A stretch of 64,000 nucleotides of DNA from an uncultured Bacteroidales bacterium (GTDB taxonomy: Bacteria; Bacteroidota; Bacteroidia; Bacteroidales; Muribaculaceae): assembly GCA_900542185.1 (NCBI GenBank), contig UQMZ01000003.1, positions 54,641 to 118,640 on the forward strand. Reading direction: 5' to 3'. The notes below the pieces were generated by a model. It was given only the letters and a program-made list of their open reading frames with translations. It was not told the origin of the DNA and did not search any database. A program made the translations under genes and the position numbers. Numbering within the stretch: position 1 is the first letter of the stretch; every line of letters begins with the position of its first letter. Positions 43,453 to 51,870 of the stretch are shown one piece after another.

Positions 43453-45269
43453 TTGCTATGATTCTTTATTATCCGTTTGTTTATGTCGCGGATTCTGTCT
43501 TCATCTATCTTTATAACCTTACGGTCGTAGGTCATGAGTCCGTTGACCTCCATCTCCACATCCGTTGTCTGCGTATACACAGCGCCGACAAACCATTCGT
43601 CGGCGAGCCGGTCAAGGTAGTCTGCATAACCTACGTATGCATCGGTCACCTCCTGCGGAGTCTTGTACTGTATGTAACCCCAGTTGCGGTCCGTAGCCCA
43701 CAGATGTCCTTCGGCGGCCATGCCGATGCCGCCGTATTCTCCGAGCACGTTCGCACGCTTCGCGTCGTAGACGTGGATCACAGGAGGTGAGGGATAGCAG
43801 TGCACGTCCAGTACATCGCCGCAGGGATAGAAATTGCCTCCGCTTGCCGGGTTCACAAGACGCGAGGGGTCGTGATTCTTCGTCCAGGCTGCTATTTCTT
43901 TGGTCTTGAACTGTCCCCACGCCTCGTTGAAGGGCACCCACATGGCAATGCAGGGATAACTGTAGAGACAATCCATGATTTCGCGCCATTCCTTGCGGTA
44001 GTTATCTTCACTTTCCGGGGTGCGCACAAGCTCCTCGCCATCGAAATAATTACGTCCTTGCCACTCAGGATCTTTGTCGCCGCTCGGCATGTCCTGCCAG
44101 ACGATGATGCCGTTGCGGTCGCAGTACGTGTACCATAGTGCCGGCTCAACTTTTATATGCTTGCGGATCATGTTGTAACCCCAGTCCTTGGTTTTGTCGA
44201 CATCAAATATCATTGCCTCGTAGGACGGCGCGGTATAAAGTCCGTCGGGCCACCATCCCTGATCTAACAGTCCGTAATGGAAGATATCTTTGTTGTTGAG
44301 CTGCAGACGCACCACTCCCTTGTCGCTCTTCTGCGCCGAGAACTTCCGCATTGCCGCATAACTGTCAACCTTGTCAAGCATGGCGCCGTCAGACAAAAGC
44401 CTGACTTCAAGGTCATAAAGCTTCGGATTCTTCGGCGACCATAACTCTGCATCGGCAGGCATGTCTACAATTACAGTCTCTCCCGTCACGGCGCGTCCGG
44501 AGGCTATTTGCTTACCGTTGTCCCTTACAATTACCTCAACCATGCCGTTGCTGATGCCTTCAGAGGGAATAGCATCCACACTGATGGTGTTGCCGTCGAT
44601 GTCGGGGAGAATGCGAAGGTCCGCGATGTGTCCGCGCGCCACCGGTTCAAGCCATACAGTCTGCCAGATGCCTGTCACCGGTGTGTACCATATCAGTTCG
44701 GGTTTTGATATCTGTTTTCCCCTTGGCTGGGGACCTTTATCGGTGGGGTCCCATACCCTTACGACGACTTCGTTGTCTCCCTTGGATTTCAGAGCCTGTG
44801 TGATGTTCAGACCGAACGGTGTATAGCCGCCTGTGTGCGATCCTACCTTTGCACCGTTCACCCACACGTCAGCCTGCCAGTCGACCGCCCCGAAATTCAG
44901 CATCACATCGCGTCCTTTCCAGGAGGAGGGAACGGAGAAACAGCGTTTGTACCACAGGGCATTCTCCTCACCTACCTCTTTCCCCACGCCCGACAATGCG
45001 GATTCCGCACAGAATGGCACAAGTATCTCACCCTGCCATTCCTTTGGCCGGGGTGAATCTTTAGTGACTATCGCATAGTTCCACAGTCCGTTGAGATTCT
45101 GCCAGTCCCCGCGCTCCATGATCGGACGCGGGTATTCCTGCCAGACATTTGCAGGGTCGATGTTCTCGCCCCATGTCGTCATTATATTGTTCCCGGCAGG
45201 TTTGTAAGCCGAGCCGGCATTAATCGCCCCGGCAAACAAAACCACCGCTAAAAAATACTTATTCATCAC
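43449..45269 (-). CDS. Glycoside hydrolase family 2 (beta-galactosidase/beta-glucuronidase type)
   Basis: This 606-residue enzyme has a signal peptide (MMNKYFLAVVLFAGAINAGSA) and the GH2 order: jelly-roll sugar-binding domain (ERGDWQNLNGLWNYAI, FGAVDWQADVWVNGAKVGSH), immunoglobulin-like domain, then TIM barrel. The acid/base is Glu449 in PFNEAWGQF and the nucleophile is the Glu of LGEYGGIGM. It would remove beta-linked galactose, mannose or glucuronate caps in the periplasm; the exact sugar cannot be read. It lies 16 bases after the GH31 gene and overlaps the esterase gene. Confidence 0.9.
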   Translation of the reverse strand: MMNKYFLAVVLFAGAINAGSAYKPAGNNIMTTWGENIDPANVWQEYPRPIMERGDWQNLNGLWNYAIVTKDSPRPKEWQGEILVPFCAESALSGVGKEVGEENALWYKRCFSVPSSWKGRDVMLNFGAVDWQADVWVNGAKVGSHTGGYTPFGLNITQALKSKGDNEVVVRVWDPTDKGPQPRGKQISKPELIWYTPVTGIWQTVWLEPVARGHIADLRILPDIDGNTISVDAIPSEGISNGMVEVIVRDNGKQIASGRAVTGETVIVDMPADAELWSPKNPKLYDLEVRLLSDGAMLDKVDSYAAMRKFSAQKSDKGVVRLQLNNKDIFHYGLLDQGWWPDGLYTAPSYEAMIFDVDKTKDWGYNMIRKHIKVEPALWYTYCDRNGIIVWQDMPSGDKDPEWQGRNYFDGEELVRTPESEDNYRKEWREIMDCLYSYPCIAMWVPFNEAWGQFKTKEIAAWTKNHDPSRLVNPASGGNFYPCGDVLDVHCYPSPPVIHVYDAKRANVLGEYGGIGMAAEGHLWATDRNWGYIQYKTPQEVTDAYVGYADYLDRLADEWFVGAVYTQTTDVEMEVNGLMTYDRKVIKIDEDRIRDINKRIIKNHSK

Positions 45270-45285
45270 GTATCGGAAAGATATT

Positions 45286-47592
45286 TCAATATTCTATTGT
45301 GAGGTCACGCTCTTTGTCGCATTTTGCCGACGGAACGTCAACAACGGTGCAGCGTGTCGCAGGGTCATATACGGCCTTCACATTCTTGCCGTCAACCCTG
45401 GCTACGCCGTTTGCAGGCGCATCCGTGTTGTAGATGCGCAGCTGCCAGCTGCGTCTGGAGGGCAGACGGTCAGCAGTGCCTTCGCGTGCCCCGATTGTGT
45501 ATGTTGCCTTTTTGCCGACAGTCTTCTGTGAGATGCGGGTATTTGCGAAATTGGTGTCGTAGTCGTTGGAGTCGCCGGAATCCTCGTAGAGGACAGTCTC
45601 TCCGTCCTTCCCAGCGACAATGTTGACAACAAGTCTTTCCGAACGTTCGGTAGTGCTCCTCACTTCCGCGGGATTGTTCACGATTATGGCGCCTTCGCGG
45701 TAGAAATAAGGTATCTGGTCAAGTGTGAAGTCAAGTGTCTGTATTGAGTTTCCCCTGATCATCCTGTTGTGGGCGACCGACCACCAGTTGCCTTCGGGGA
45801 ACCAGATACGCTTCCTGCTCACTCCTGCCGAGGACGGCTCCACTACCGGGGCGACGAGAATATCGTCTCCAAAGAAATACTGACCCTCGAAAGTGTATGC
45901 CTCATCCTGCTCGGGGTATTCATAATACATCGGACGGCATATACCCACACCGGTGTCATAGCTTTTGCGCGCCATGGTGTAGATATAAGGAAACAGGGCA
46001 TAGCGCAGTTTCACCGTTGCATTGAGCTGCGGGAAATTGTCGTAGGTCCATATCTGGCGGTTGATGTATGTTCCGCAGGCTGCATGGCTTCGGAACACCG
46101 GGGTGAACACCCCGAACTGGAACCAGCGCAGCAGAAGCTCGGGATCGTTGACCGGATGGTTGCCGTCGAACATGTGGCCACCTATATCATGTCCCCAATA
46201 GCCGTAGCACACGTTCGAGGCGGTGGCGGTGAAGTAAGGCTGGAAGGCGAGTGAGGCATAGTTGATGAAGGTATCGCCGGAAAAACCTATCTGATAACGG
46301 TGGCTGCCGAGTCCGCCCCAGCGGTGGAAGATTACCGGACGGCGGTCGGGACGGTTCACCATCATGTCGTTGAAGAATACATGGTTGCACCAGAAAGTCT
46401 CTCCGAGTCCGTCGGTGTAGGGGCTGGTGAGGTGCTGCTGCCAGTCGAGCCACCAGAAATCAACGCCCTGTTTCTCGAACGGACGCAGAAAGTTGTTGGC
46501 AAATGCCTTGTAGAAATTCGTGTCCTCAAGTTTCCATGGAATCACTTTGGTGGTGTCGGGGTTTAATCCCATGTCAGTAGCCATGCCTCGGAAAATGTCT
46601 TCCGATGAGTCCACGCCCAAGGCGGGATGGAGGTTTAGCGCGAGGTGAAGTCCGCTGCCGTGTATATCTTTCAGAAGTTTCGTAGGATCGGGAATAAGGT
46701 TGGTATTCCAGCTCCATCCCGTCCAGCCCCCACGTCCGTCAGACATCTTGGGGTTAGGGTCGCCGTTCCAGTGCCAGTCCATGTCGAGGATGATGACGTC
46801 GGTATTAATGTCATTGTCCCTGAGGTTCTTTATGATGCTGCGGTAATCGTCCGCTGAGTAGTTTTCGTATTTGCTGTACCAGTAGCCGAAAACATAGTCC
46901 GGGGGCAGAGGCATCTTGCCGGCGATGAGCGTGTAATCTTTCAGCGCCTGCTTGTAGTCATGCCCGTAACCCATGAAATAGAGGTCGAGAGCAGCCTTGT
47001 CATCGCGAGGAGCCACCCGGTCTACGCCCGTTTCGTCGGGGACAAGAGCGAGCGAACGACTCCCGTCGGCCCTGACGCACTGCGGGGAGTCATCGACAAC
47101 AGCCCATCCGGAACGCGACACCAGACCGTTCTCCAGCTGTGAGCGGTAGCCGTCGCCGAAGCAGCGATCGAGGGTGCGGCATGTTCCCTTGAGGTTGCGG
47201 CCGTCACCCTGACCGGGAAACCATGTAACCGGTGTGCCGTTGAGGTCCATCGTTATGGTGAGGTTGCCCGGAGGGTTGGGTTCGAAATAAGGGTTCGTGC
47301 CCTTGCGGTATTTCAGTTTGAGCTTATCGGTTGTTATGTAGAGGAAATCGTTATCCTCCGATTTTGTGAAATGAGGCACAGGCAGGTTACGGTTAACTAC
47401 CGTAAACGTTGCCCTGTCCTCGAATTCTTTCGATGGGCTGTACTCTATGCGGATCATCTCGGGCGTGAGCACTGTGAAGCGCACCACACCCTGTGTCACC
47501 ACCGCCTCCGGATTCGCAACAGGATTATGCCCGGCCGCGGAAAGGGCGAGGGATGCCGCCATCGCAAGTGCGATGTTCATTATTCGTCTCAT
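45286..47592 (-). CDS. Glycoside hydrolase family 31 (alpha-glucosidase/alpha-xylosidase type)
   Basis: This 768-residue periplasmic enzyme has a signal peptide (MRRIMNIALAMAASLALSA), an N-terminal beta-sandwich, the GH31 barrel with nucleophile Asp383 (GVDFWWLDWQQH) and acid/base Asp440 (GFSGDTFINYA), and the C-terminal beta domains. PLPPDYVFGYWYSKYENYS is the usual barrel entry. GH31 enzymes release alpha-linked glucose, xylose or galactose. Its position after GH97 supports trimming of alpha-linked side groups or backbone. It starts 30 bases after the GH97 stop. Confidence 0.92.
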   Translation of the reverse strand: MRRIMNIALAMAASLALSAAGHNPVANPEAVVTQGVVRFTVLTPEMIRIEYSPSKEFEDRATFTVVNRNLPVPHFTKSEDNDFLYITTDKLKLKYRKGTNPYFEPNPPGNLTITMDLNGTPVTWFPGQGDGRNLKGTCRTLDRCFGDGYRSQLENGLVSRSGWAVVDDSPQCVRADGSRSLALVPDETGVDRVAPRDDKAALDLYFMGYGHDYKQALKDYTLIAGKMPLPPDYVFGYWYSKYENYSADDYRSIIKNLRDNDINTDVIILDMDWHWNGDPNPKMSDGRGGWTGWSWNTNLIPDPTKLLKDIHGSGLHLALNLHPALGVDSSEDIFRGMATDMGLNPDTTKVIPWKLEDTNFYKAFANNFLRPFEKQGVDFWWLDWQQHLTSPYTDGLGETFWCNHVFFNDMMVNRPDRRPVIFHRWGGLGSHRYQIGFSGDTFINYASLAFQPYFTATASNVCYGYWGHDIGGHMFDGNHPVNDPELLLRWFQFGVFTPVFRSHAACGTYINRQIWTYDNFPQLNATVKLRYALFPYIYTMARKSYDTGVGICRPMYYEYPEQDEAYTFEGQYFFGDDILVAPVVEPSSAGVSRKRIWFPEGNWWSVAHNRMIRGNSIQTLDFTLDQIPYFYREGAIIVNNPAEVRSTTERSERLVVNIVAGKDGETVLYEDSGDSNDYDTNFANTRISQKTVGKKATYTIGAREGTADRLPSRRSWQLRIYNTDAPANGVARVDGKNVKAVYDPATRCTVVDVPSAKCDKERDLTIEY

Positions 47593-47622
47593 AAAGCTTT
47601 CTATGTTGTTACTTGTTACTTC

Positions 47623-49617
47623 TCAGAAAATATGCGCTGCGAAACCGCCACCGGGCGCGAGCTTCACTGTCAGTGACCCTCCGTTTTTCAGGAATATGGT
47701 TTCCTTGCGGTAGTCGTTGCCGTTGCGGTGGGCATTTACACCGTCGGTGAATATCTCCATCTTCCTGTCGCCACCCAATTCGAGGGGAGTGAAGTCTATT
47801 TCAAGTTCACGGGGCGTCCAGTTAGTGACGCCGCCTATGTACCATTCATTATCCTTGCGGCGTGCGGTAACGATGTACTCGCCTATCTTGCCGTCCAGCA
47901 CCACAGTCTCGTCCCATACGGTGGGGACGGATGATATGAAGTCGGTACACTCCTGCTCACGACGGTAGTTGGATGGAGAGTCACAGAGCATGTTCAGAGG
48001 GGAATACAGCACCATGTATAGCGCCAGCTGGTGCGAGCGCGTGCCGGGACTCATAGGCTGGCCGTGCACGGGGCGGAAGTGAGGTCTCGCGGCGTTCACC
48101 ATCGAACCCTGCGTATAGTCCACCGGTCCGGCGATCTGCCGCAGATATGGCATAGTCACGTCGTACTGTATGATGTCGAACGTGTCGAGGTCAGACCACT
48201 TGACGTTCTCGAGTCCGTTGACACCCTCCACGTTGAGCACGTTGGGCCACGTGCGGTTGATGCCGGCGGGCTTGTACGACCCGTGAAGGTCGAGCACAAG
48301 GTGGTGACGCGCCGCGACCTCAGCGGCGCGGTGGTTGAAGGCAATCATGAGTTGGTCGTCACGGTCTTCAAAGTCAACCTTGAAGCCCTTCACTCCCATT
48401 TCCGAATAGTGCCTGCACACTCTCTCGAGGTCTCGTTCGAATGCGCGGTAGCCCGCCCAAAGGATGATGCCGACATCCTTGCCTTTGGCGTATGAAATGA
48501 TTTCTTCGAGATCTATATCGGGATTTATGATGAACAGGTCCTCCCCTTTCCCTGCCGCCCATCCATCATCGAGGATGACATATTCTATGCCGTTGTCGGC
48601 GGCGAAGTCGATATAATGCTTGTAGGTAGCGGTGTTGATTCCTGCCTCGAAGTCCACTCCCGTCAGGTTCCAGGAGTTCCACCAGTCCCAGGCGACCTTT
48701 CCGGGCTTTATCCATGAAGTGTCGGATATGCGCGACGGCTCGGCGAGGAGGTAGCTGAGGTTTGTGGATGCGATTTCAGCGTCTTTGCCCATTGCGACGA
48801 CGCGCCACGGGAAGGTGCGCGGGGCATTCACATCCGCTATGTAGGGTGCGGTCTCGACGACCACGGACTGAATGTTGTTGTAGCCACCGTCCTCCGTCTT
48901 TGCAGGATACGGAGGCTGCTTGCCCTTCAGTGACATGGCTCCGTCCGGATTGTATAAGTAAAGCCCCGGATAGTCGCGCAGGTCGGTCTCGGTGATTGCC
49001 AGGGTCAGCCCGTCGCCCGCATCCACGGCAAGGGGAAGGAACGCCAGACGGCGTGGATTCAGCCCCGAAAGCGGTGTCACGGTATACTGGTTCTCGAAGG
49101 AGTTGAAGAACTGCGACTGCATGTCTTCATCGGATCCGCTGCGCACGTATGGTACCGTCACCGTGAAATCATCCGGAAAATTGAACTCGACCTGTTCCGA
49201 CGTGATTCCGAAAGGCTTCCTGCGGCTGCTGACAAAACGGTATGCCACCCCGTCGTCGTAAGCACGAAATTCCACACTCCAGTCCCCTTTCATCTTCAGC
49301 GTGATGCCATTGTAGCGGTCTGCCATTGATGAACACTGTGAGAACGGGGTGGCTATGGTGTTGCTGACCGAGTTTTTTTCAACTTTCGACACTTTCGCGC
49401 CGGCACCCCAGACAGTGCCGTCGGTGAGAGTCATGGATATGGGTGATTTCGACAGTACCTCACGTCCGTCATGGCTGACAGTCCACGAAAGGCCGCCGTC
49501 GTTGAGGATCTCTGCGGCGATGGCTCCCGATGGGGAAGTGATCCTGTAGCCGGCAGCGCCGCAATTAATTGTCAGAAGCGCGGTCGCCGCGATTAGGCTG
49601 GTTCTTAATGATCTCAT
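47623..49617 (-). CDS. Glycoside hydrolase family 97, retaining type (alpha-galactosidase-like)
   Basis: This 664-residue enzyme has a signal peptide (MRSLRTSLIAATALLTINCGA), an N-terminal beta-super-sandwich (about 25-290), a catalytic barrel and a C-terminal beta domain. Asp415 in FKVDFEDRDDQ lies where retaining GH97 members (alpha-galactosidases) have their nucleophile; inverting SusB-type alpha-glucosidases lack it. The Glu of NVEGVNGLE would be the acid/base. I therefore favour alpha-galactosidase or a related retaining activity over SusB-type glucosidase. Its start overlaps the GH43 stop by one base (TAATG at 49617). Confidence 0.9.
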   Translation of the reverse strand: MRSLRTSLIAATALLTINCGAAGYRITSPSGAIAAEILNDGGLSWTVSHDGREVLSKSPISMTLTDGTVWGAGAKVSKVEKNSVSNTIATPFSQCSSMADRYNGITLKMKGDWSVEFRAYDDGVAYRFVSSRRKPFGITSEQVEFNFPDDFTVTVPYVRSGSDEDMQSQFFNSFENQYTVTPLSGLNPRRLAFLPLAVDAGDGLTLAITETDLRDYPGLYLYNPDGAMSLKGKQPPYPAKTEDGGYNNIQSVVVETAPYIADVNAPRTFPWRVVAMGKDAEIASTNLSYLLAEPSRISDTSWIKPGKVAWDWWNSWNLTGVDFEAGINTATYKHYIDFAADNGIEYVILDDGWAAGKGEDLFIINPDIDLEEIISYAKGKDVGIILWAGYRAFERDLERVCRHYSEMGVKGFKVDFEDRDDQLMIAFNHRAAEVAARHHLVLDLHGSYKPAGINRTWPNVLNVEGVNGLENVKWSDLDTFDIIQYDVTMPYLRQIAGPVDYTQGSMVNAARPHFRPVHGQPMSPGTRSHQLALYMVLYSPLNMLCDSPSNYRREQECTDFISSVPTVWDETVVLDGKIGEYIVTARRKDNEWYIGGVTNWTPRELEIDFTPLELGGDRKMEIFTDGVNAHRNGNDYRKETIFLKNGGSLTVKLAPGGGFAAHIF

Positions 49618-50615
49618 CAGTTATGTTGTTTCTTTTTGGATTTCAGGACAAGGGTGTCTCCGGTGTCTTCAAGGGGAAATATCCGTGCGCGTTCCGCCCC
49701 GGACGGGTCGTTGGGCTGGTGCAGGATGAGGCAGAGGTCGCCTCCAAGCGTACGGAAAATCATGCCGTGGCCGCCGTTGTCGGGAAAAAGCGGTTTGTCA
49801 TGCTGTATCCACGGCCCCTTGACCGAGCCTGTCGCAGACTCGGCGATTCCGATGGCGTAGCCGTTGCTGCCGAAACTCGACCAGATCATAAGGAGTTTCC
49901 CGGTTCCGGTGCGGTAGAGATAGCATCCGTCGGTGACGTAGCCCTTCGGAGATTCGGGTGACGACTGTATTCCGGTGGACCAGTCGGGTGCGGAGCCGTT
50001 GAATAGAACTACCGGATTCCCAACCGTTTCCGAAAGGTCGGGGGCAAGCTCGACCAACTCCATCGTGCCGTCGCCTAATTCAACCCATTCATGGCAGTAG
50101 ATCATATATGGCTTCCCGTCCTCCACCCAGAGGGTGCCGTCAAGAGCCATCATGCCCGGAGTGTGGGGGAACTTGTCGAAAGGCACGAATGGACCCTCCG
50201 GCGAGTCGGACCTGAAGATCTGAGTGCCCCGGTGCGAGAAGTCGCCCCATCCGGGTTGACTTTTTTTCCATTTTATGTCGCTGTTTATCGTGGCGAAAAG
50301 ATAGTAGCGCCCGTCGTAGGCGTGCACCTCCGGTGCCCATACCGTCCCGGTCAGCGCGTTGCCGTCCGGTATCCGCATCACTGTCTTCGGACCCTCCCAG
50401 TTATCGAGGGTGCGGCTCGTGAACACCTCAACGCCGCCACGCACCTTCCCTGCCCCGTCAATGGTGTCGGATGTGCGGTACATGTAGTACATCCCCGCCA
50501 CGCTGTCGGTCAGTATATACGGATCCCGAATGTGAATCTCTGACAGTTTATGATTGCCTGAATAGATATTAAAAGGTACAAAAGCTGCCAGAACGGTCAT
50601 TAAAAATTTCCTCAT
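49617..50615 (-). CDS. Glycoside hydrolase family 43
   Basis: This 332-residue secreted five-bladed beta-propeller enzyme has a short signal peptide (MRKFLMTVLAAFVPFNIYS). The catalytic base is predicted as Asp31 in EIHIRDPYIL. GTVWAPEVHAYDGRYYLFAT and the downstream Glu in EDGKPYMIYCHEW fit the family. GH43 enzymes mostly remove alpha-L-arabinose or beta-xylose, though galactanases also occur. It is the first gene after the 188-base gap with a strong hairpin, so it starts the enzyme half of the PUL. Confidence 0.88.
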   Translation of the reverse strand: MRKFLMTVLAAFVPFNIYSGNHKLSEIHIRDPYILTDSVAGMYYMYRTSDTIDGAGKVRGGVEVFTSRTLDNWEGPKTVMRIPDGNALTGTVWAPEVHAYDGRYYLFATINSDIKWKKSQPGWGDFSHRGTQIFRSDSPEGPFVPFDKFPHTPGMMALDGTLWVEDGKPYMIYCHEWVELGDGTMELVELAPDLSETVGNPVVLFNGSAPDWSTGIQSSPESPKGYVTDGCYLYRTGTGKLLMIWSSFGSNGYAIGIAESATGSVKGPWIQHDKPLFPDNGGHGMIFRTLGGDLCLILHQPNDPSGAERARIFPLEDTGDTLVLKSKKKQHN

Positions 50616-50739
50616 GCCTGTCGAAAAAAAGTAATCGATTCAACTTTCGCAAGCGTAAAGCTGAAGTTTAAAAGCCATTTATTTGTGCGATGTGCGGTTT
50701 TCAGGTTTATTTGTCTGAAACAAAAACAATCGAAAATCA

Positions 50740-50790
50740 AAAGGCTTCAGAGTCTTTAAATGATTTCAGTTTAAAGACTCTAAAGCCTTT
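50740..50790 (-). terminator. Strong hairpin between binding-protein and enzyme halves of the PUL
   Basis: A 21-base inverted repeat with one mismatch (50740-50760 with 50770-50790, 9-base loop) is followed by a T-rich stretch (TTTTGATTTTC) on the minus strand. It lies 14 bases past the stop of the upstream gene. It may act as a partial terminator or as a 3' stabiliser. Confidence 0.7.
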
Positions 50791-50803
50791 ATAATCTATA
50801 CGA

Positions 50804-51859
50804 TTATTTTACAATCTTTATTGCGGATCCTACCGCCTTCACTACATAGACGCCATTTGAAAGTCCGGCAACTGTAAGCGAACCGTTATTGCCATGGGCA
50901 ACCTTACGGCCTGACATGTCATAAACTTCGATATCGGCGGATGCCCCTTCCACAATAAGGTCGTTACCTACAAACCTTGCTTTCAGTTCAGTTCCGTCAA
51001 ATTCCGATACTCCGGAATCATCTGCCACTTCTTCGAATTTTATAATATCGTCATCAAGGTTTAATGTCACACGATATTTCTTATCAGGAGTGCATGCCTC
51101 TGCGGGGAATCCCCAGAAATGGTCATTGGCAATACCTTCGCTGCTTCCCCACACTCTTCTGACAGGATAGGTTTCCCCCGCTTTTACAAGTTTGACATTA
51201 GGATCATTTCCGGCGTCTTCGTTATGGTCACATTCCTCGGGCACATAGAACCAGGTCTCCCAGTAATTACTCGGGAATGCGATGAACTTGAAATGTTTGC
51301 ATGCCGGATTCGGATCCAGCTTCCCTTCCCATACAAATATATCCGTCGTTCCCTCCTGGGGATAGATATTATATGACGGGTGAGCAGTAGCCGTATCCCA
51401 TTGATTGGTAGACGCACCCATCGGGATTACCATGGGAGCCATTTCATCCACCCACTGTCCGGTAATGTATACCGAATCACCATCATCACCGAAATAGACC
51501 TTGATCTCATAAGTGCCATTCTCCGGAACCCAGAAACGATTCTCGTTACCTATGCCGCTGACAATCGTAGCTGTCGCCGCCTCAGTTATATGCCATCCGC
51601 TCACCTCCGGCACATATCTGACACCGGTTTCCCAGTTTCTTGCATCGATAAACTGGAGGTTCTGCTTATAGAGTGTGCCGCGATAACTGAAAACGCCATC
51701 GCCTTCGTTTGTCATTTCCTGCGCTATGTCGACATACCACAGACTCGGCGAAGCCTCGCCGACCATATACAGATGTTCGGGAACCGCAGCTGAAAGAGAG
51801 GCTGCTCCCAGCATCATGGCGCATCCCAACGCCATCACTTTAATTATATTCTGTTTCAT
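50804..51859 (-). CDS. SusE/SusF-type glycan-binding protein, two modules plus type IX-like tail
   Basis: This 351-residue protein starts with a plain signal peptide (MKQNIIKVMALGCAMMLGAASLSA) without a lipobox, unlike classic SusE/F lipoproteins. Two binding modules follow: about 27-135 (PEHLYMVGEASPSLWYVDIA) and about 142-275 (KHFKFIAFPSNYWETWFYVP). The last ~65 residues (ARFVGNDLIVEG, VYDMSGRKVAHG, LSNGVYVVKAVGSAIKIVK) resemble type IX secretion sorting domains. It probably binds the target glycan at the cell surface. It closely resembles the neighbouring 463-residue protein, which has one more module. Confidence 0.78.
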   Translation of the reverse strand: MKQNIIKVMALGCAMMLGAASLSAAVPEHLYMVGEASPSLWYVDIAQEMTNEGDGVFSYRGTLYKQNLQFIDARNWETGVRYVPEVSGWHITEAATATIVSGIGNENRFWVPENGTYEIKVYFGDDGDSVYITGQWVDEMAPMVIPMGASTNQWDTATAHPSYNIYPQEGTTDIFVWEGKLDPNPACKHFKFIAFPSNYWETWFYVPEECDHNEDAGNDPNVKLVKAGETYPVRRVWGSSEGIANDHFWGFPAEACTPDKKYRVTLNLDDDIIKFEEVADDSGVSEFDGTELKARFVGNDLIVEGASADIEVYDMSGRKVAHGNNGSLTVAGLSNGVYVVKAVGSAIKIVK

Positions 51860-51870
51860 AGTTTTTCAGG

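Noticed and set aside
47623..49617. Lipobox at Cys19 of the GH97 enzyme
   Set aside because: The residues before the Cys (TIN) do not fit the lipobox rule, so a cleaved signal peptide and periplasmic location are more likely.
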